Positions 50,193 through 63,430 of a stretch of DNA of 64,000 nucleotides are shown one piece after another. This DNA comes from Psettodes erumei. Lineage: Eukaryota > Chordata > Actinopteri > Pleuronectiformes > Psettodidae. The stretch's first letter is position 1. Every line of letters starts with the position of its first letter. Location of the stretch: NCBI GenBank assembly GCA_016785225.1, contig JAFBJZ010000603.1:186001-250000 (forward strand). The letters are read 5' to 3'. Position numbers and translations under genes: made by a program. The notes under the pieces were generated by a model. The model did no database searches, had not been told where the DNA came from, and worked only from the letters and a program-made list of their open reading frames with translations.

Positions 50193-53100
50193 TGCCACTT
50201 ACACACACACACATGCACTCAGTTTCACTCTCTCTTTCCTCTCACCCCTTCCAGCTCCTCATTGATCTGCAATCCAGGCCACGGGAAGAGGAGGAGGAGG
50301 AGGAAGACGGGTAAAGTGATCAGGCCATGACATCATATTGTGGCTACCTCATCCTCAGCACTGGATAAGTGTGTGCTGAGAGCATGTTTATGCGTACGGT
50401 GCGTGTGTGTCCCGGTCTTCGAGACAAGGACAGACTCATAAGTAACAATTTCCTTCCTAGACATGAGGGGTCCTGGGACGCTACAGGGACTAGACTAGTC
50501 TAGACGAATGATTTCCACTATAAAAGAAAACATCTCTCTCCAGAGTTCCTTTTTTTAGCCCATTATAATGTAGCGGTTCTAGTTCATATAACAGTAATCT
50601 GAGTGGAGGCCACTTGGCCAAAATCAATAATTAGAAACAAATGTTGTAGTTACTGTGCTGGTGAGCCATGAGCCTTGATCATTTCCAGCTGATGAGTGTC
50701 TTTACAGGAGTTTGAAGCAATCAGTCAGACAGTCCGACAGGTAGGCACACCACCTGGTGGATGGAGGGAGCCTTGTGTGACGCGCGCGTGCAAGCGGACA
50801 CCCCACCTTTATTATGCGCTTTGGTCACTAGGCGACGAGGTGAGGTTTCAGGTGTTCACGTGGCCCTCTGTCTTATCTCCCCTCTCGCTGCTTCACCCAC
50901 TGGCTGTCACAATCGACACAACCGCACACTGGCCCTAACCCCGCCCACTTCCTCCTGGAAGAAAGCCTTCTATGGGCAATCGACCTTTACCTTTACAGGT
51001 AAGGCGGACCTGTGAGATACGGTGAGTTTTTCTCTTCTTTTTTTGTTTCCTCCCTTTGACGATACCTCTGGGACGGTCATGGACAGACTGACTGACACGC
51101 AAAGCACTGAGTCTGTGATACAGTCACCATTAGTTAGAATTTTGCTACTATTGGCATCTCTGGCCACACAAGCAAAGGGCACTGACTGGAAAATGTGATG
51201 ACATGCGCATTTTATTCCAAACAACTAACTTATCATCACATAAACTTCTGCTTTATCTGGCGGCCTGGCCCATGCCACCCACTCTTTTTCATTCCTGATA
51301 CAAGAAAGACAATGCAGAGGGGAACTTTTCCATTGACCAATCAGCCCCCACCCCCCGGTGGGTCCACATCAAGGAGTCAAACTCACCCACTCACTCCTGG
51401 GTGCGGCAAGGGTGATGCGACTCGGTGCAGTGCATTGTGTGTGTGTGTGTGTGTGGTCACATTGTGGATTAAAAAAGTGGTCACAGAACCATAACAATAA
51501 CAGACCCACTGGAAAGAGCCCAGAGCCATGCTAATGATGTCACACTCTCTGTTTTGTGTGTATGTACGTTTGGAATTCACCCACGAGGGGGGTAGGATGT
51601 GTCTGGAAAATGTTAGTTACTGTTAAAAGATTATTAAGAGGAAGTTACACCGTTCAATCCAATATGTTTCCAATTTTGAGCAAAAACACGGGTAAGGTCA
51701 AGCAATGCTATTAGCACTGACCCCACATGTTCTCTTTGCAAACATAGGCTGTCTGGGTTACGATCACGGCAGTGTGACATGGTTGATTTTGGTTGATATT
51801 TGGCATTCTGAACAATAAAGCCACACCATGCTGGGATCTTTTTCAAGAAGCAGGCTTGCCGGATTACCTTAAACACACCGCAAAACAGGTCTTTTTAACA
51901 AGAAAAAGGAAAAAAGGAAAAGAGATTAAGGGATGAGCAAAAAAGTAAACTTATAATCACACAAGTTAGATAACTTCACCATGCTGCTTCTTGGAAAAGG
52001 CCTGAGGTGTGTGTGTGTGTGTGTGTGTTTGTCTGGAAGTGATTTTGCAGTAGGCGTGCCATGAGGTTTATACAGATTACTGTGTTTTCTTAAGGTGCGC
52101 CTCGAATCGTTATCCTGGCCATGACAATACAGGATCATGGCAAACAGAGCTTAGAACTGCATTCCAACCAACATTTCAAAAGAGGAAGCCGTCCGAGGGT
52201 CCAGGTTTATTTTACGCAAATGTAAACATGGGGCCATTTTGAATTGAGATCATTTTTGAATTTGTATTAGATCATTAAAGTTTGGTTGCTGTGCAAAGAT
52301 TTTTTTTTTAACTGATAAACCTCTTGACTTTCCATAATTCCACACATACACCATCATCGTCATTAAGCCAGTCCCTTCCATGATTGAAGTGAGTGGAACA
52401 TCCCAGCGTCAATTCTGTCTCCATAGACATCACGGTTGACAAAGAGCCGAGGGTCCAGGAGTTTGTGTTAGTGCGCACTGCTCATATAGTTTACTAGTGT
52501 TGAAAAGTGGCCTGCACACAAAAAGCACACATGTGGACAGGTGCTGCAGTGTGACATCCCCTCCAGCAGTGAGCCAACACACTCCTGTGCTCCCGTAAGC
52601 CTCGGATTTTCCTCTTTCAGATGAAACAGTGTTTTGCTCAGTAAGGCGCAAGCACACACACGCACACACACACACTAAAGCCTCTCATAGCTACTGGTCA
52701 GACCTCTCATTAATTTTACTGCCTTCCACATCAAAGAGAGGAGAGGCCAGTTTTGTCTCTCCGGACTAACAAATTAGGCTCTGGTTTTTATTTACAGGGC
52801 CAGGCTGCGATGAGGAAATCATGTTTTACTGGGCCTTGTCACGAAAAGGTTGGCGGGCCCTTCGCTTTCGGGCTGGGGCATCGTGGGCTGCCCTGGTGGT
52901 CTGTGGCGCCCCCCAGTGGTCCCAGGGGTAGCCTACGATGTGCTGCTCCAAATATTAATAATAACATACTACAATATTATTATTGCTGCCTCTCTCTAAA
53001 CAAAAACTGTGGCAAGGTAATACTTTCTTTTCAGTTACATTCATGTCATGTGACCTAATGACTCCAAATCAATGCCATTACCCCATATTAATGAGTAAGT

Positions 53101-53720
53101 ATCATAGAGTTGACAGCTGTTGAACAATGTTTGAACTTCCGTGCCCCCTGAAGGCAGAGAGAGAAAGAGCTGAGGGATGCAGGTAAATGAGCTCCTTTGC
53201 AAAGCTGGTTTCAAAGCAGCATCAGCCGACATTTAATAAATTCTTGTCATAATATCAAGCAATAATTACGCACTTCATCACCAAAGTCTCGGTTTTGTTA
53301 TGAGAAGTCAGCAAGTTTAATGGACAGTTAAAACTAATAGCTGGTTTAACTCAACCCACACCCTTCTGTCACTTTAAATTAGTTTTTATCCTCACTCCCT
53401 TGCTTGGTGTCTTAGAATTTGAGTATGATCAACTATGGCTATATAATATTTGATGACATGTCACATTATTTCCCTGAAAACAATGCACTAGATTGAATGC
53501 AAAAGTGAAAAACGGTGCTATCTCAAAAGAAGTTACCGATTTCACCAGTATTTTTGGAAGAATAGAACCATAGTGATAACATGTCATATGAAGGTCTTAT
53601 TATAAATAATAGCTCATAAGTTAAATGAGTTAACGCCTCGCTTACATGATCTGGCCAGTCAATACTTTGATTGCTGAGAAAGTGAAGAATAGATCAAGGC
53701 TTGAAAAAAGACCAGTGCAT
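43510..53720. other. Gene-free intergenic stretch before the PROB1-like gene
   Basis: I find no coding exon or RNA gene. Simple repeats: GT at 44821-44850, CT at 50160-50190, GT at 51436-51455 and 52006-52030, CA at 52651-52676. A degenerate GTCT-rich zone lies at 45740-45860. Short ORFs lack homology and codon structure. Confidence 0.5.
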
Positions 53721-53731
53721 ATGTGACACAT

Positions 53732-54219
53732 TTTATTGGCATTTGTTTTTGCAGACACCATGTGCACAAACTCACTCATCCAAAGTTAGAGAAAAACAAT
53801 AATAAAATAAATATGCGGTTCATTTAAAATGAGTTCAAGTTTTTTTGGAGATATTTGTAATTAAAGTACACATTTCAGAAAATTTGTAAACCTTCCGATT
53901 TATAATGTGTGTGCATTACTGGTGAAGTTACAGCATGATGTTGTCTACCCTGTATCAAAAATGAAAAAAAGTAATTTGAACGGGTCATTTTCGACTCTCT
54001 TGTGTTGTCAAAACCATTAACTCAAGAATCACATCTCTCTTTCTATTAAAGTAACCTAGCACAGAACAAGCAGCAGCAAATAAACAACAGCCAAAGAATC
54101 GCTGTCTTCAGTTGCAATGTGAAAACTCAAATAAGAACAGGCTAACATTAGACACCCCCTTTATACACCGTGTATTTAAAACCAAAAAGGCTCCAGGAAG
54201 GCGGCCCCTGTCCTCTATT
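53732..54219 (-). other. PROB1-like gene 3'UTR
   Basis: AT-rich sequence after the stop at 54220-54222. A minus-strand AATAAA (TTTATT at plus 53732-53737) is the nearest good poly(A) signal. Confidence 0.45.
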
Positions 54220-57200
54220 TCAGGACCTCTTCCCCCCTGTTGGGGGTAGGTTGGGGGGATGTTTGTGGTAATAGTCTGGCGGGGTGGGATTGGGGCTTGC
54301 GTTCATCCCTGTAGGGACATAATACATACTCTCCAGGTAGCTCTGGTCCAGCGGTGGATGGTTCTGGGGCTCTGGTTTGGACACCTGACCAGAGTGATTC
54401 CTGTAGCTGACCCCAGGTCCGCTTGGGTGCATTGCTGTTGCTGCTGCGGAGGCCTCAGGGTAGCGGGGTGGTTGGGGCTGAGCCTGGGGGTGGGCTGGCG
54501 GAGGTGGAGCTGCATAGGGCATGTACTGTGGAGCAGGGGCGTACATGTTGGGGTTATGTAGAGATGGGTAAGGGGCTGCCGAAGGAGGGTACAGGCCTGA
54601 ATGTGACATTGCCTGCTGTGGGATGAGCACCTCCACATACTGACCAGTCTCTGGGTCAAACAACATTTTCCTCAGTGGCTGCACAGGCACCTCAATATAA
54701 AAGTATTTCCCAGTCTCAGGATCTAAGAGCACTCTTCGAGGTGTCTGTCCGTAGCTACTCTCTGAGTACAAACTGGAGCTGTCACCCCGTATTCAGAGCC
54801 ATATGAAGGCCCCAAGCTTTGAGTGCCGCACAAGTACTGCGGATCCATAGGAGGAAGGCCAGGGGAGTGGCTGTGGCCAGGATCGCTGTAAGGAGCTCCA
54901 ACTATGCCTGGCGGCTGCTGCTGGGGAGATCTGTGGACAGGGGGTCGTCGAGGGTCAATATGCTGGGGTGGCTGCAGTGGCCGGTCGGCAGCGCAGGTCT
55001 GCATGAGTGAGGGGTGGGGGGGGCAGGGAGGAGGCTGGTGGAGAGGCTGGTACAGGGCTGGTGGCTGGCTCGGGCCAAGAGGACTCGATTTGGGAGAGCC
55101 GGGCTGGTAGCTCATTGGGTGAGGGTCAGGTCTGCACTGGTGGGAGCGAAGAGGGGGCGGAGCTGTTGGGTAAGGTAGTGCCTGGCCCGGAGAGTGTGGA
55201 GGAGCTGGGGGGGTGGCATTATGGGGGCTGCGGTGATGGTGAGGAGGTGTGAGACCAGGGTGGGATGGGCAGCTAGCTGTGCAGGAGCAGGGAGGAGGCC
55301 GGGCGGAGGGCTGATAGCGGCTCGACCTCCTGGGGGTCAGATCTGGGAGCACAAGGGGACTGAAGCTCTCTCTCTCATCGTAGCTCGGAGGATCGTCTGA
55401 GGCATAAAAACGTAGATCATCTGTCCTTTGGGGGCGCTCGCTGGACAGTGACCTGCGGCAAGGCTTGCGTGTGTAACCTGGCACTTGTGTCGTGGGAACA
55501 TTATCGGGTTGTTTTATATTGTTTGAAGTCACTGGCATAGCTTGTTCATGAGGGTATGCCATCCTGGGATTTTGTGGTTGGCTGCCTGGATCCACAACAG
55601 CTGGCTGGCTTGACTGGTTGGCTCCAGCCAACGCAGGTCCACTGACTTGGTTTGCTGTTGGTTCAGAAACTGGACCTGGAGCTGAGGTCAAACCTGGACA
55701 AGTAGCTGATGTTGGAGCTAAGGTTGTAGGTCTTTGTGGGTATCTAGAGCTTTGAGGCGAGGCAGCTGGTTGCTGCTGCTGTCCTCTATCATTGGACGCC
55801 TCTGTCTCTGATGGTGCTGTGGACTGGTTTGAGACACTGGAGAGGGTAGTTGCTGCTGTTTTGCTAGGTGGAGGTTTGAGGCTGGATATCGCAGACACGG
55901 CTAGTTTTCGTGTATAATTTGATGTAGATGTGGACTCATTGGAGATTTTTCTATAGATAGTCGGTGAGGACACCACAATTGTTTGAGGCCTCTCCTCACC
56001 TTGTGGTTTTACAGTGGATACAGTGGTTGCTTCATTTGGCACTGCTCCTAAATCTGCAGGTTTAAATTTGCAGGTCGGTTTTGGAGGCACAGCTGGTTTT
56101 TGTGAATTTTTAGCTATAGATTTAACTTCAATGGTTTGAGGTCTGCTGTTTCCTGTGGAATTTGCAGGCATCTCTTGTTTCTGTGTCTCTTTTGACAGGG
56201 ACTTGACCTCAATTGGCTGTGGTCTGAATCTCCTAATTGCAGGGGACCTCGGGGGAAAAGTTGGATCTAGTCTTTTCACTGATTCAAAATCAACCAGATC
56301 CTTTTGTTTGGTGAGAGGCGCTGTTTGCTCCTGCGTATTCTTTATAGGAGGAGAACTTTTTTGCTTTGCTATGTCTTTTACTGTATGTTTATCATCCTCT
56401 GCGGTCCTTGTAAGGGTGTCTGTGTTGTCTGACACTGCTGAGGGGCCAGACACGGTGGATGATGAGGAGAAAGTCCTCTCTCTGTGAGGCTCGATTCGCC
56501 CGCCATCTGAGGACGCTGTGGTCTGAAGGGGGATCTCCAGGCAGTTCACATGCTTACGGGCAGCCCCTTTCCCTCCAGCTGCATTCGGACTGTCGCCCAC
56601 CACTGCTCCAATATCAGCTTGGTAGCCCTTCTCCTTCAAAAGCATGGAAACCGAGTGCCCACTGCTGCCAGGGGTACTGACAGGGGTTGGGGGCCCAGGT
56701 GAAAGTGAAGTAGCTGGGATGTGGAGTGGGGCGGGAACCTCTTCCTGGGCTGGAGATGCGGATGTCTTGGTTCTGCTGGATCCATCCCTTATCAGCACAA
56801 TGGCAGTGGACACCTCTCTTTCCTTACTAGGCAGTTTGGGCAGGCTTCCAAGCATGGGGGGTTTCCTGTCTGTTCTAACCACCACAGGTTCTGCCTCTTT
56901 GTCTGGCATTTTATGCATTTCTGTCTCTTGTGTTTCTTTGGCCATGTTCAGATCATATTGGGATGGCTTGGTAATCACGGTGTCCCTTGTTGTGTAATTA
57001 TGTATTTTTGCACGGGAGGACTTGTGTGATTCTCTGCTTACCTCGGTGACAAGGTCCGGAGAATCCTGGGGTTTGTCACCTGGCTTTTCTGGGTCGTTCT
57101 TGCTGCATGGCATTTTGTTTTTGTCTTCTTTCCAACACACAGCCTTGTATTCTATTTGCATTGGCTGTGGATGAGACAGAGCCTTCCCTCTGCTTTGAAG

Positions 57201-60200
57201 AGGTGAGGTCAACAGCTTTGACTCTTTTACCTCCTCTTTCTGTTCCTCTTTCCTCTCCACCCTGCACTCCTCTTCTCTTTCCTCCCTCCTCTCTTCTGTT
57301 CTCATTTCTTGTCTTGCTTCCCGCTCCACCCCTGCTGTGACCTCTTCCCTCCTTTCCTCATTAAAAACGTGCAACATTTCTTCATTCACGTCTGGAGGCA
57401 TTACAGCACTAGTTGCCTTGAAAGACAAATTATATGTATTTTTCACAAGCCGCCTCACATCTCTAACTTTGTGAATGGGGGCCTTCACTTTATTATTGGC
57501 ATTTCCTTTGTCGTCCTCTGTTTTCTCATTCCCACTGGTCTCTACCCTTGCCTCCTTTTCTCTGAAAGACATATCTGGCGAAGGAGCCTCAGGCTTGTTT
57601 TCTGCCTCAGGTGTGAGGCAGACGCTCAGAGAGGCTTTCTTTTTCTCCACAGCTTTGAAAGTGATCTCCTGCGTTTTTGACATGCAGGCACCCTTGTCAC
57701 TCTGTTGCAGTTTTTTATGGTCCTCAGTGCTTTCCCATTCCCGGTCTCTGTTTGTCATCCTGGCTCCACTGGCAGAGGGAGCTCCTGTGTTCCAGACGGT
57801 GGAATTTGCCGAGTCACCGCTCTCCCTTTCGTCCAAGATTTTAATACCATCTGCCATTTGTACTCCAATTCTGGTCGGTTTACTATCAAATGGCACTTTC
57901 AGTTCTGATCTCATTTCTGATCGTAGTGAGTTTGTGTTCCTGCTCTGAGAATCATTCTCTTCACTGTCAGTCTGTGAAAAACTGACACTTCTGCTGCTGC
58001 TGGATGAACTTGGCCTGTTACTGGATCTCGCCCCGGACCCTTTTGGCGGTTTGGCTTCATCCTTGGAGCTTGATTCTGCTCTGATGGGAAGACCCTCAGA
58101 TGAAACACCATATTCTGACTGCAGACTCAAATTCAGATTATGTGTGTCAGGTTTTGGGGACTCTTTCAGTGGTGCCGCTGCACTCTCTGTCAGTGGGCTG
58201 TTTTCCTCAAAAGCCGGGCTCACGTCTTCTTCCACCTGTTCATCCGATTGTTTATCAACATTTTGCATCTTCTTGGACAAGACACTCTTGATAAGACAAG
58301 TGGCCATCTTGGTCTTAGAGCATGTTTCATCCAGGGAGGCCGACTTCTTGAGTTTTCTGTCGTTCCCTTGATGAGGCTCAGGGCTGCGCTCAGGAGGGTA
58401 GCAGTCTTGTATTGCTGCAGGTGTGCTGTGTTGTCTCACAAACATCTCTGTGGAGTGACTCTCTAAAGAGGGGCTTTCGCCCATCGCTGAAACCCCTGGA
58501 CTGCTATTCTCACTACTCTCGTCCTGCTTCCCTTCAGCATTGTTCTTCCTCTTCAGCTGGATCTGTCTCTTTGGCACACCTCTCCTCACCCTCCTGGAGT
58601 CCTCTCTTTCCACGGCCACGTCTACACACTCAAAGCTGCCCATCTCGTAGCGCTTTGATGGATCTAGGCCATCTGAGTAGGAGGCAGACGATTGCTGGAA
58701 GGGGAGTTCATCATTGTCCAGCTTTGGAGCTGAACCCCTGAAGTCAGCATAGGCCGGCCAGGTGGGATTGACCCCCGCGGGGCTCTCCTGGGTGGATGGC
58801 TGAGAAATGTTGGTAGATGAACGGTGGCTGGAGTTGTACATGTCAAGGTAATCTACCTCAGGGCTCGACAGGCTACGGAAAGCCAAGTCTGTAAACCACT
58901 TCACCTCATTATCTGCCTCATCAAGCTCACTTCCCATGCTGGAGCTGGAGCTCCGGCCGGGCCTGCTGGCAGCTACGCGTCCTGGAACACTGTTCCTGCT
59001 CTGGTGTGCTGGAGGTTGAAGCCGTCTGCTTGGACCACCACCCCTGGTTTCTTGCTGGGAGGCGAGTCTCAGAAGACTTTGTTGTTGCTGTAGCTGTCTG
59101 GTGGCGAGCAAGCTCTCTGAATAGGAATGCACTGTTGGCAGTCCCTGTCGGGTCTCTCTGCTTGTGGGAGCTGCACTGCGACTTGCAGGCCCTTTTCTAT
59201 TCCTGGCATTGAATGACAGCTCAACCTGTTCCCCTCTGTAACTGGCGTCGCCCTGCCAGCCCTCCCCCTTTTCAGGGACCCGCTCCTCCCTCTTTCTCTC
59301 TCTCTCAAACTCCCTATCCCTGTGCCTCTCCCTACCGACCTCCCTCTCCTCCTCCAGCTGCATTTCCGCCTCCATTTCCAATTGCTCTCTTAGTCTGACC
59401 CAGGAGGCCTGGCTATTATTGTCATCAGGGGCAACATTGGGGCTTTCCCTATTTGTCACTGCTTTCTTTAAATGTCCACTTGGTGGTGATGCTACAACCT
59501 GAGAGGGGCTACGGCCTCTGTTCTGCCACTGTCTGTACGGTTTCTCAGGGGCAATGATGTGGACAGGTGTAAACCTAGTGAGCGGCGGAGAGGGTGTCCG
59601 CCTCCTGTTTCCATGGTGGGCCATGTCCTCAGTAAACCTTTCTCTGCTGTCACGTCTAACTTTGGTTGACAGATGTCTTCTTGGCTGCTCAGGTGTACTA
59701 GCTGATTTTAACGAGCTGCTGCTTTCAGAAGTTAGGGAATTAGTAGTGAACTGAGGCTGTGGGTTTTCCCGTCTCTGCATAGGTGAGTTGGACGTAGCCC
59801 TGCGGACAGGTGAAATGGTTGGACTCCTCTCCTTAGAGACTTGAAGATTAGGGGAAGGAGACTTTATTTTAAAGGGGCAATGAGTAAAAGTGTTTTCCTC
59901 AGAGAAGGAGGTGGAATTCGAGATCACCAGAATGTTTTCTTCCTTTGGTTTTGCTTCCCTCTCTGTGCTTTGTTGCTTAAGTGAACTCTCTATCTTTTCC
60001 TCTGCTATGACAGGTGAAGTCAATACAGGAGACAGAACTGTCACAACTGGCGAACTGATTTTGATTTCAGCAAGAACTGATTGGTCTACCCTAGCTAATT
60101 CAAACAAGGGTGACGTGTTGTCTTCTGGCAGCTGTGTTGGGCACTGTATTTCTGTAATATCAACTGAAGAGGAATCTCGCTCAACTTCAGGTGTATTTCT

Positions 60201-62303
60201 CAGAGGAGGAGTGGGCTGTGTATTCTGAGGGTGGTAGTCTGGGGAGAGGGTTGGAGGAGATGGAGAAATGGGTGATGGATCTCTACTTCTGAGGCGTTGA
60301 GGTGAGGGACTTGGATGCTTGTCAGATGAGGGGGTTTGATATCTTGGCTCAGGTGAGGGAGTGTGATGCTTTGGCTGAGGTGAAGGGGTTTGGTACCTGG
60401 GTTGATGCAAAGTTATTTCAGGCTTCAGGACAGGGCTTGCGCAGGCAGATATATGAGGCGAATGACGTGGTGTACTAGTGGACTCTGCAGAACTGCTCTG
60501 TATACTATTTCTGCTTTGGGTAAGGCTCCTCGCTTCAGGGGACACAAGTGTCCTGTCGGGCTCAGGGGTGGGGAGATGAGAGAGCTCAGGAAATGGGGGC
60601 GTGTTCCTGTCCTCTGGCTGAACAACTGTGTAAGAAATCACGGTGATATGGGGTGACGAAGTGATGCTTCTCGATGAGGAAGAGTCCAACGGAGGCTCAG
60701 GTGAGGATGCTGTAATCCTGATTTCAGGCGAGGGAGCGGTGTGTCTGCGCTCCACAGGGGAGCAGTTGCTCCTAACTTCAGGTGATGGAGATAAACTATA
60801 AATTACCACTGGCGACACCGGGGTCCTGATTTCAGACGGTGTTGGCGAAATGTGTCCTATTTTTGACGATGTGCTGGGAGAGGGAGTTCTTGTCCCCGTC
60901 GCAGCCGGAGAGCCAGCGCTGAGCAGGCCCGGCGAGGGAGCCGCTCGTATCAATTCAGGTGAAATGCTGCTCTCCACAAGCTCAGGAGATGTCGCTATTG
61001 AAATGACAGGCGACGGAGGCGTGTATCGCGGGGCAGGCGTGGAACCAGTGCTGCCCGGCTCGACTGATAACCTTGTGTTTGGGTTCTCGGGAGTAGCTGT
61101 GGCGTCTCTTCCTGCAGTGGCGGGGTCTGCAATCAACTCAGGAGAGCTGGGAGGCTCTCCTATGTCTGGTGTGGAGTCTCTACTGAAAAGATCAGGCAGG
61201 GAAACCCTCCCTCTTAGCTCAGGAAAAGGAGATGATGCTTGAGTATTTGAGGAGTAGGGCCTATCCTGTAGCTCAGGGGATACCAAGGTTTCTCTTGACT
61301 GGGATGATAACTCTGTGCTACTGGGCGAAGGTAAAGGAGACGACAGGCTGGCTCTCGATTCAGAGGCTGATTCTGTAAAATCTAGAGAGAGATTTTTGGG
61401 CGTTGGCTCAGGTGAAGGACTGCTGTGCTGGTTAAAGCAGCTGCTCCTGGGCCCGGGTGAGGTTTGCGCCGCCCTGACGTCAGGTGATCGGGTGTAGAGT
61501 GATTCGGAGGAGGATGAGCTGATGCAGTTCCTCAGCTCAGAGGAGGGACTCGGAGTTAAGAACTGATGTGAGGGGCTGTTTTGTCTGTCTCTGAAAACAG
61601 GAGTGATTCTGGCTAATTCAGCTTCTGAATGCGCTTGTCTTAGATTAGGCGACAATGGTGAAAGTCTTTTTTCGACTGAGGAAGATGACAAGGATGATGC
61701 TCTTCCTTCTGGACTGATTGTATAGGAGCTATTATGTCCAGGGGAAGGGGTCCTCTCACCAGTACTGAGGACCTCAGATGGTGGGCTAGCTGTAGTAATC
61801 TGAGGTACGGGGGATGTGCTTTTTGGTTCTAAATTTGGGCTGCTCCCCTCAAAAATGTCTGGGTGGCCTGAGCTCAGTCCTTCGTCCTCTGACGGCCAAC
61901 TCTCCGAGGGCGCGTTCTGCAACAAGGGGCTGCAAAGCCTTTCTCTTGAATCTTCAAAGCCCTCCTCGCCTTCGCTCGAGCCCTGTGCAGTGTGGTAAGA
62001 GCCCGAGGAGTCGTTCAGATCATCCACCAGGGGTGATGCCGCAGCTGTCCCGTCCACCTCCCTCTGGGAAGGGACAAAGGCCCCTACAGCAGGGCTGCTT
62101 GGGAGGGAGGGTGACTCGCAGTCGTCTCCAAAAATGTCACACAGGCAAGTGGTCTCTGAGATGGCACTGCGCTGAGTCGGGACGTTGATGATGTCGAAGA
62201 TTTCAACGTGGTTGGGGGTGCCGTCGCGATGGCACAGGGAAAAAGTGCGGGGCGCACTGCGCAGGAAGGAGTAGCTGTCCCCCTGTAGAGTCCAGCTGTC
62301 CAT
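54220..62303 (-). CDS. prob1: Giant PROB1/C4orf54-family (DUF4585) protein, one long exon, frameshift near the 3' end
   Basis: A 2526-residue ORF (62303-54723) starts MDSWTLQGDSYSFL. A second frame (to the TGA at 54220-54222) carries the family's hallmark C-terminus: PRRVLLDPETGKYFYIEVP (about 54753-54690) and DPETGQYVEVLIP (about 54663-54624). The two frames must be joined by a one-base shift near 54785-54788 (see finding); together they encode about 2,690 residues. Other family marks are SSGSYHTAQGS near residue 110 and FECVDVAVE...VPKRQIQLKRK near 1221-1245, as in mammalian PROB1. Visible architecture: Ser/Pro-rich imperfect repeats of SPEL/SPEPR type (about 180-690), two Glu/Arg-rich charged stretches (about 975-1015 and 1650-1690), a Pro-rich tail (from about 2280). 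It is probably disordered; function is unknown. PROB1 is favoured over C4orf54 by linkage to HBEGF and ANKHD1. Mammalian PROB1 is about 1,015 residues and C4orf54 about 1,790, so this protein is much longer. Confidence 0.75.
54785..54788 (-). other. Putative one-base frameshift in a G-run within the PROB1-like CDS
   Basis: On the coding strand the context is TACGGGGTGACAGCTCCAG. Upstream frame ends at TAG 54725-54723. The downstream frame is closed by a TGA at 54795-54793, so the shift must lie between. The GGGG run is the only homopolymer of four in that interval. One extra G would join the frames. Confidence 0.7.
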
Positions 62304-63430
62304 CGCTAGTCCACAAGCTCCAAATTCTCACTGTGGCCAGTCCAGTCCACTCTAGTCTGCTCTGGGCTCCGTCCCTGGACTGGAAATAAGACACGGTCAC
62401 CTGGAGGGTCTTATTCATTTATACCACGAGTAACATTTGATGAACATCACTGGCAGGCAAATGTGCGTAAATTACAAATACAGAGACTGAAGTGTGCATT
62501 GTTCCTGCTTGCTAGCTTGCCAACAGGAAATAAATCTTTCAACCCTCAAATATTTTGAGAATACCTGCAACCTCCAAAAGCGGCTCGCAACATAAATACA
62601 CCTCTGTCACTATGCCTTAAAAAAGCAGGAGCAAGCACTCTGAGACTAACACAAAAGAATACACTCACATTCACGTCAGCGTGACAAAACATTTACTGGT
62701 ATTCTGCAACTCCATGTGATTAAAAGCTCACAATCAACACATTATATAGGAATTGCAACTTCTTATAAATTACAGGGACTGAGATTTATGCATCTCAGAT
62801 ATATGGCAAGTGACCATATTTGCAATGCTCTGCCCAGCACATACCCTTTATCTAGCTTTTCCACGTTGCGCTGGTGTAGGTCGGACTACCTACAGAATGA
62901 AAGGCTGCTCAGCGTGCAAGTAGAGAAAGATAAAATGACCGGTACTGTACCTTTGGCCAATGATGAGGCTTCCCCAAGGGCATTGAGTTCCTCTGTGTTG
63001 CAATATCTCCCTTCATCCAGTGGACTGCCTCTCAAAATTCACAGCGCCGAATCCTAGAGCTGCGGCGAGTCCAGAGCCGAGCAGCTCCGCACAGCTCAGT
63101 CTGGCAGTGCCACACTGCCATGTATCATGCTCGAAACAGAAGGAGCAAAGAGGGGCATCTCGCTCAGACACGTTACATCCTCTAATGCTCCCCCATCTCT
63201 ATTTCTGCCCCCCCTTCCCTCAGGGAACGCGCACACTGAATCTAACCTGGATCTTTTTTCTTCTCCACGCTGGGCTTCAGCGGGGGCACTGACTTTCCAG
63301 CATGAGCTGGCCTGGGTTGCGGCGCTGGGGGGGCGGGTGGGTTTATAGTTAGCAGCAGGTGCTGATCCAGCCAGGATAGATGAGTGCGCCTGGAATTTGA
63401 CACTTAGTGCCAGCTCAGTCACAGGGCTCC
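62304..63430 (-). other. PROB1-like 5'UTR with a probable intron
   Basis: Upstream of the ATG an acceptor is visible (cttatttccag, exon from 62379). A plausible first non-coding exon starts near 63400 and ends at the donor CCAG|GTTAGA (63247). This gives an untranslated first exon of about 150 nt and an intron of about 870 nt. The model is inferred from splice motifs only. Confidence 0.4.

Noticed and set aside
54259..54659. Alternative frames in the PROB1-like C-terminus as a separate small gene
   Set aside because: The frame beginning near 54771 has no ATG and carries the family's own C-terminal motifs, so it is the continuation of the same gene.
54259..61998. Many plus-strand ORFs of 60-160 codons opposite the PROB1-like exon
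   Set aside because: They are antisense shadows of a long GC-skewed, serine/proline-rich ORF and show no independent family match.
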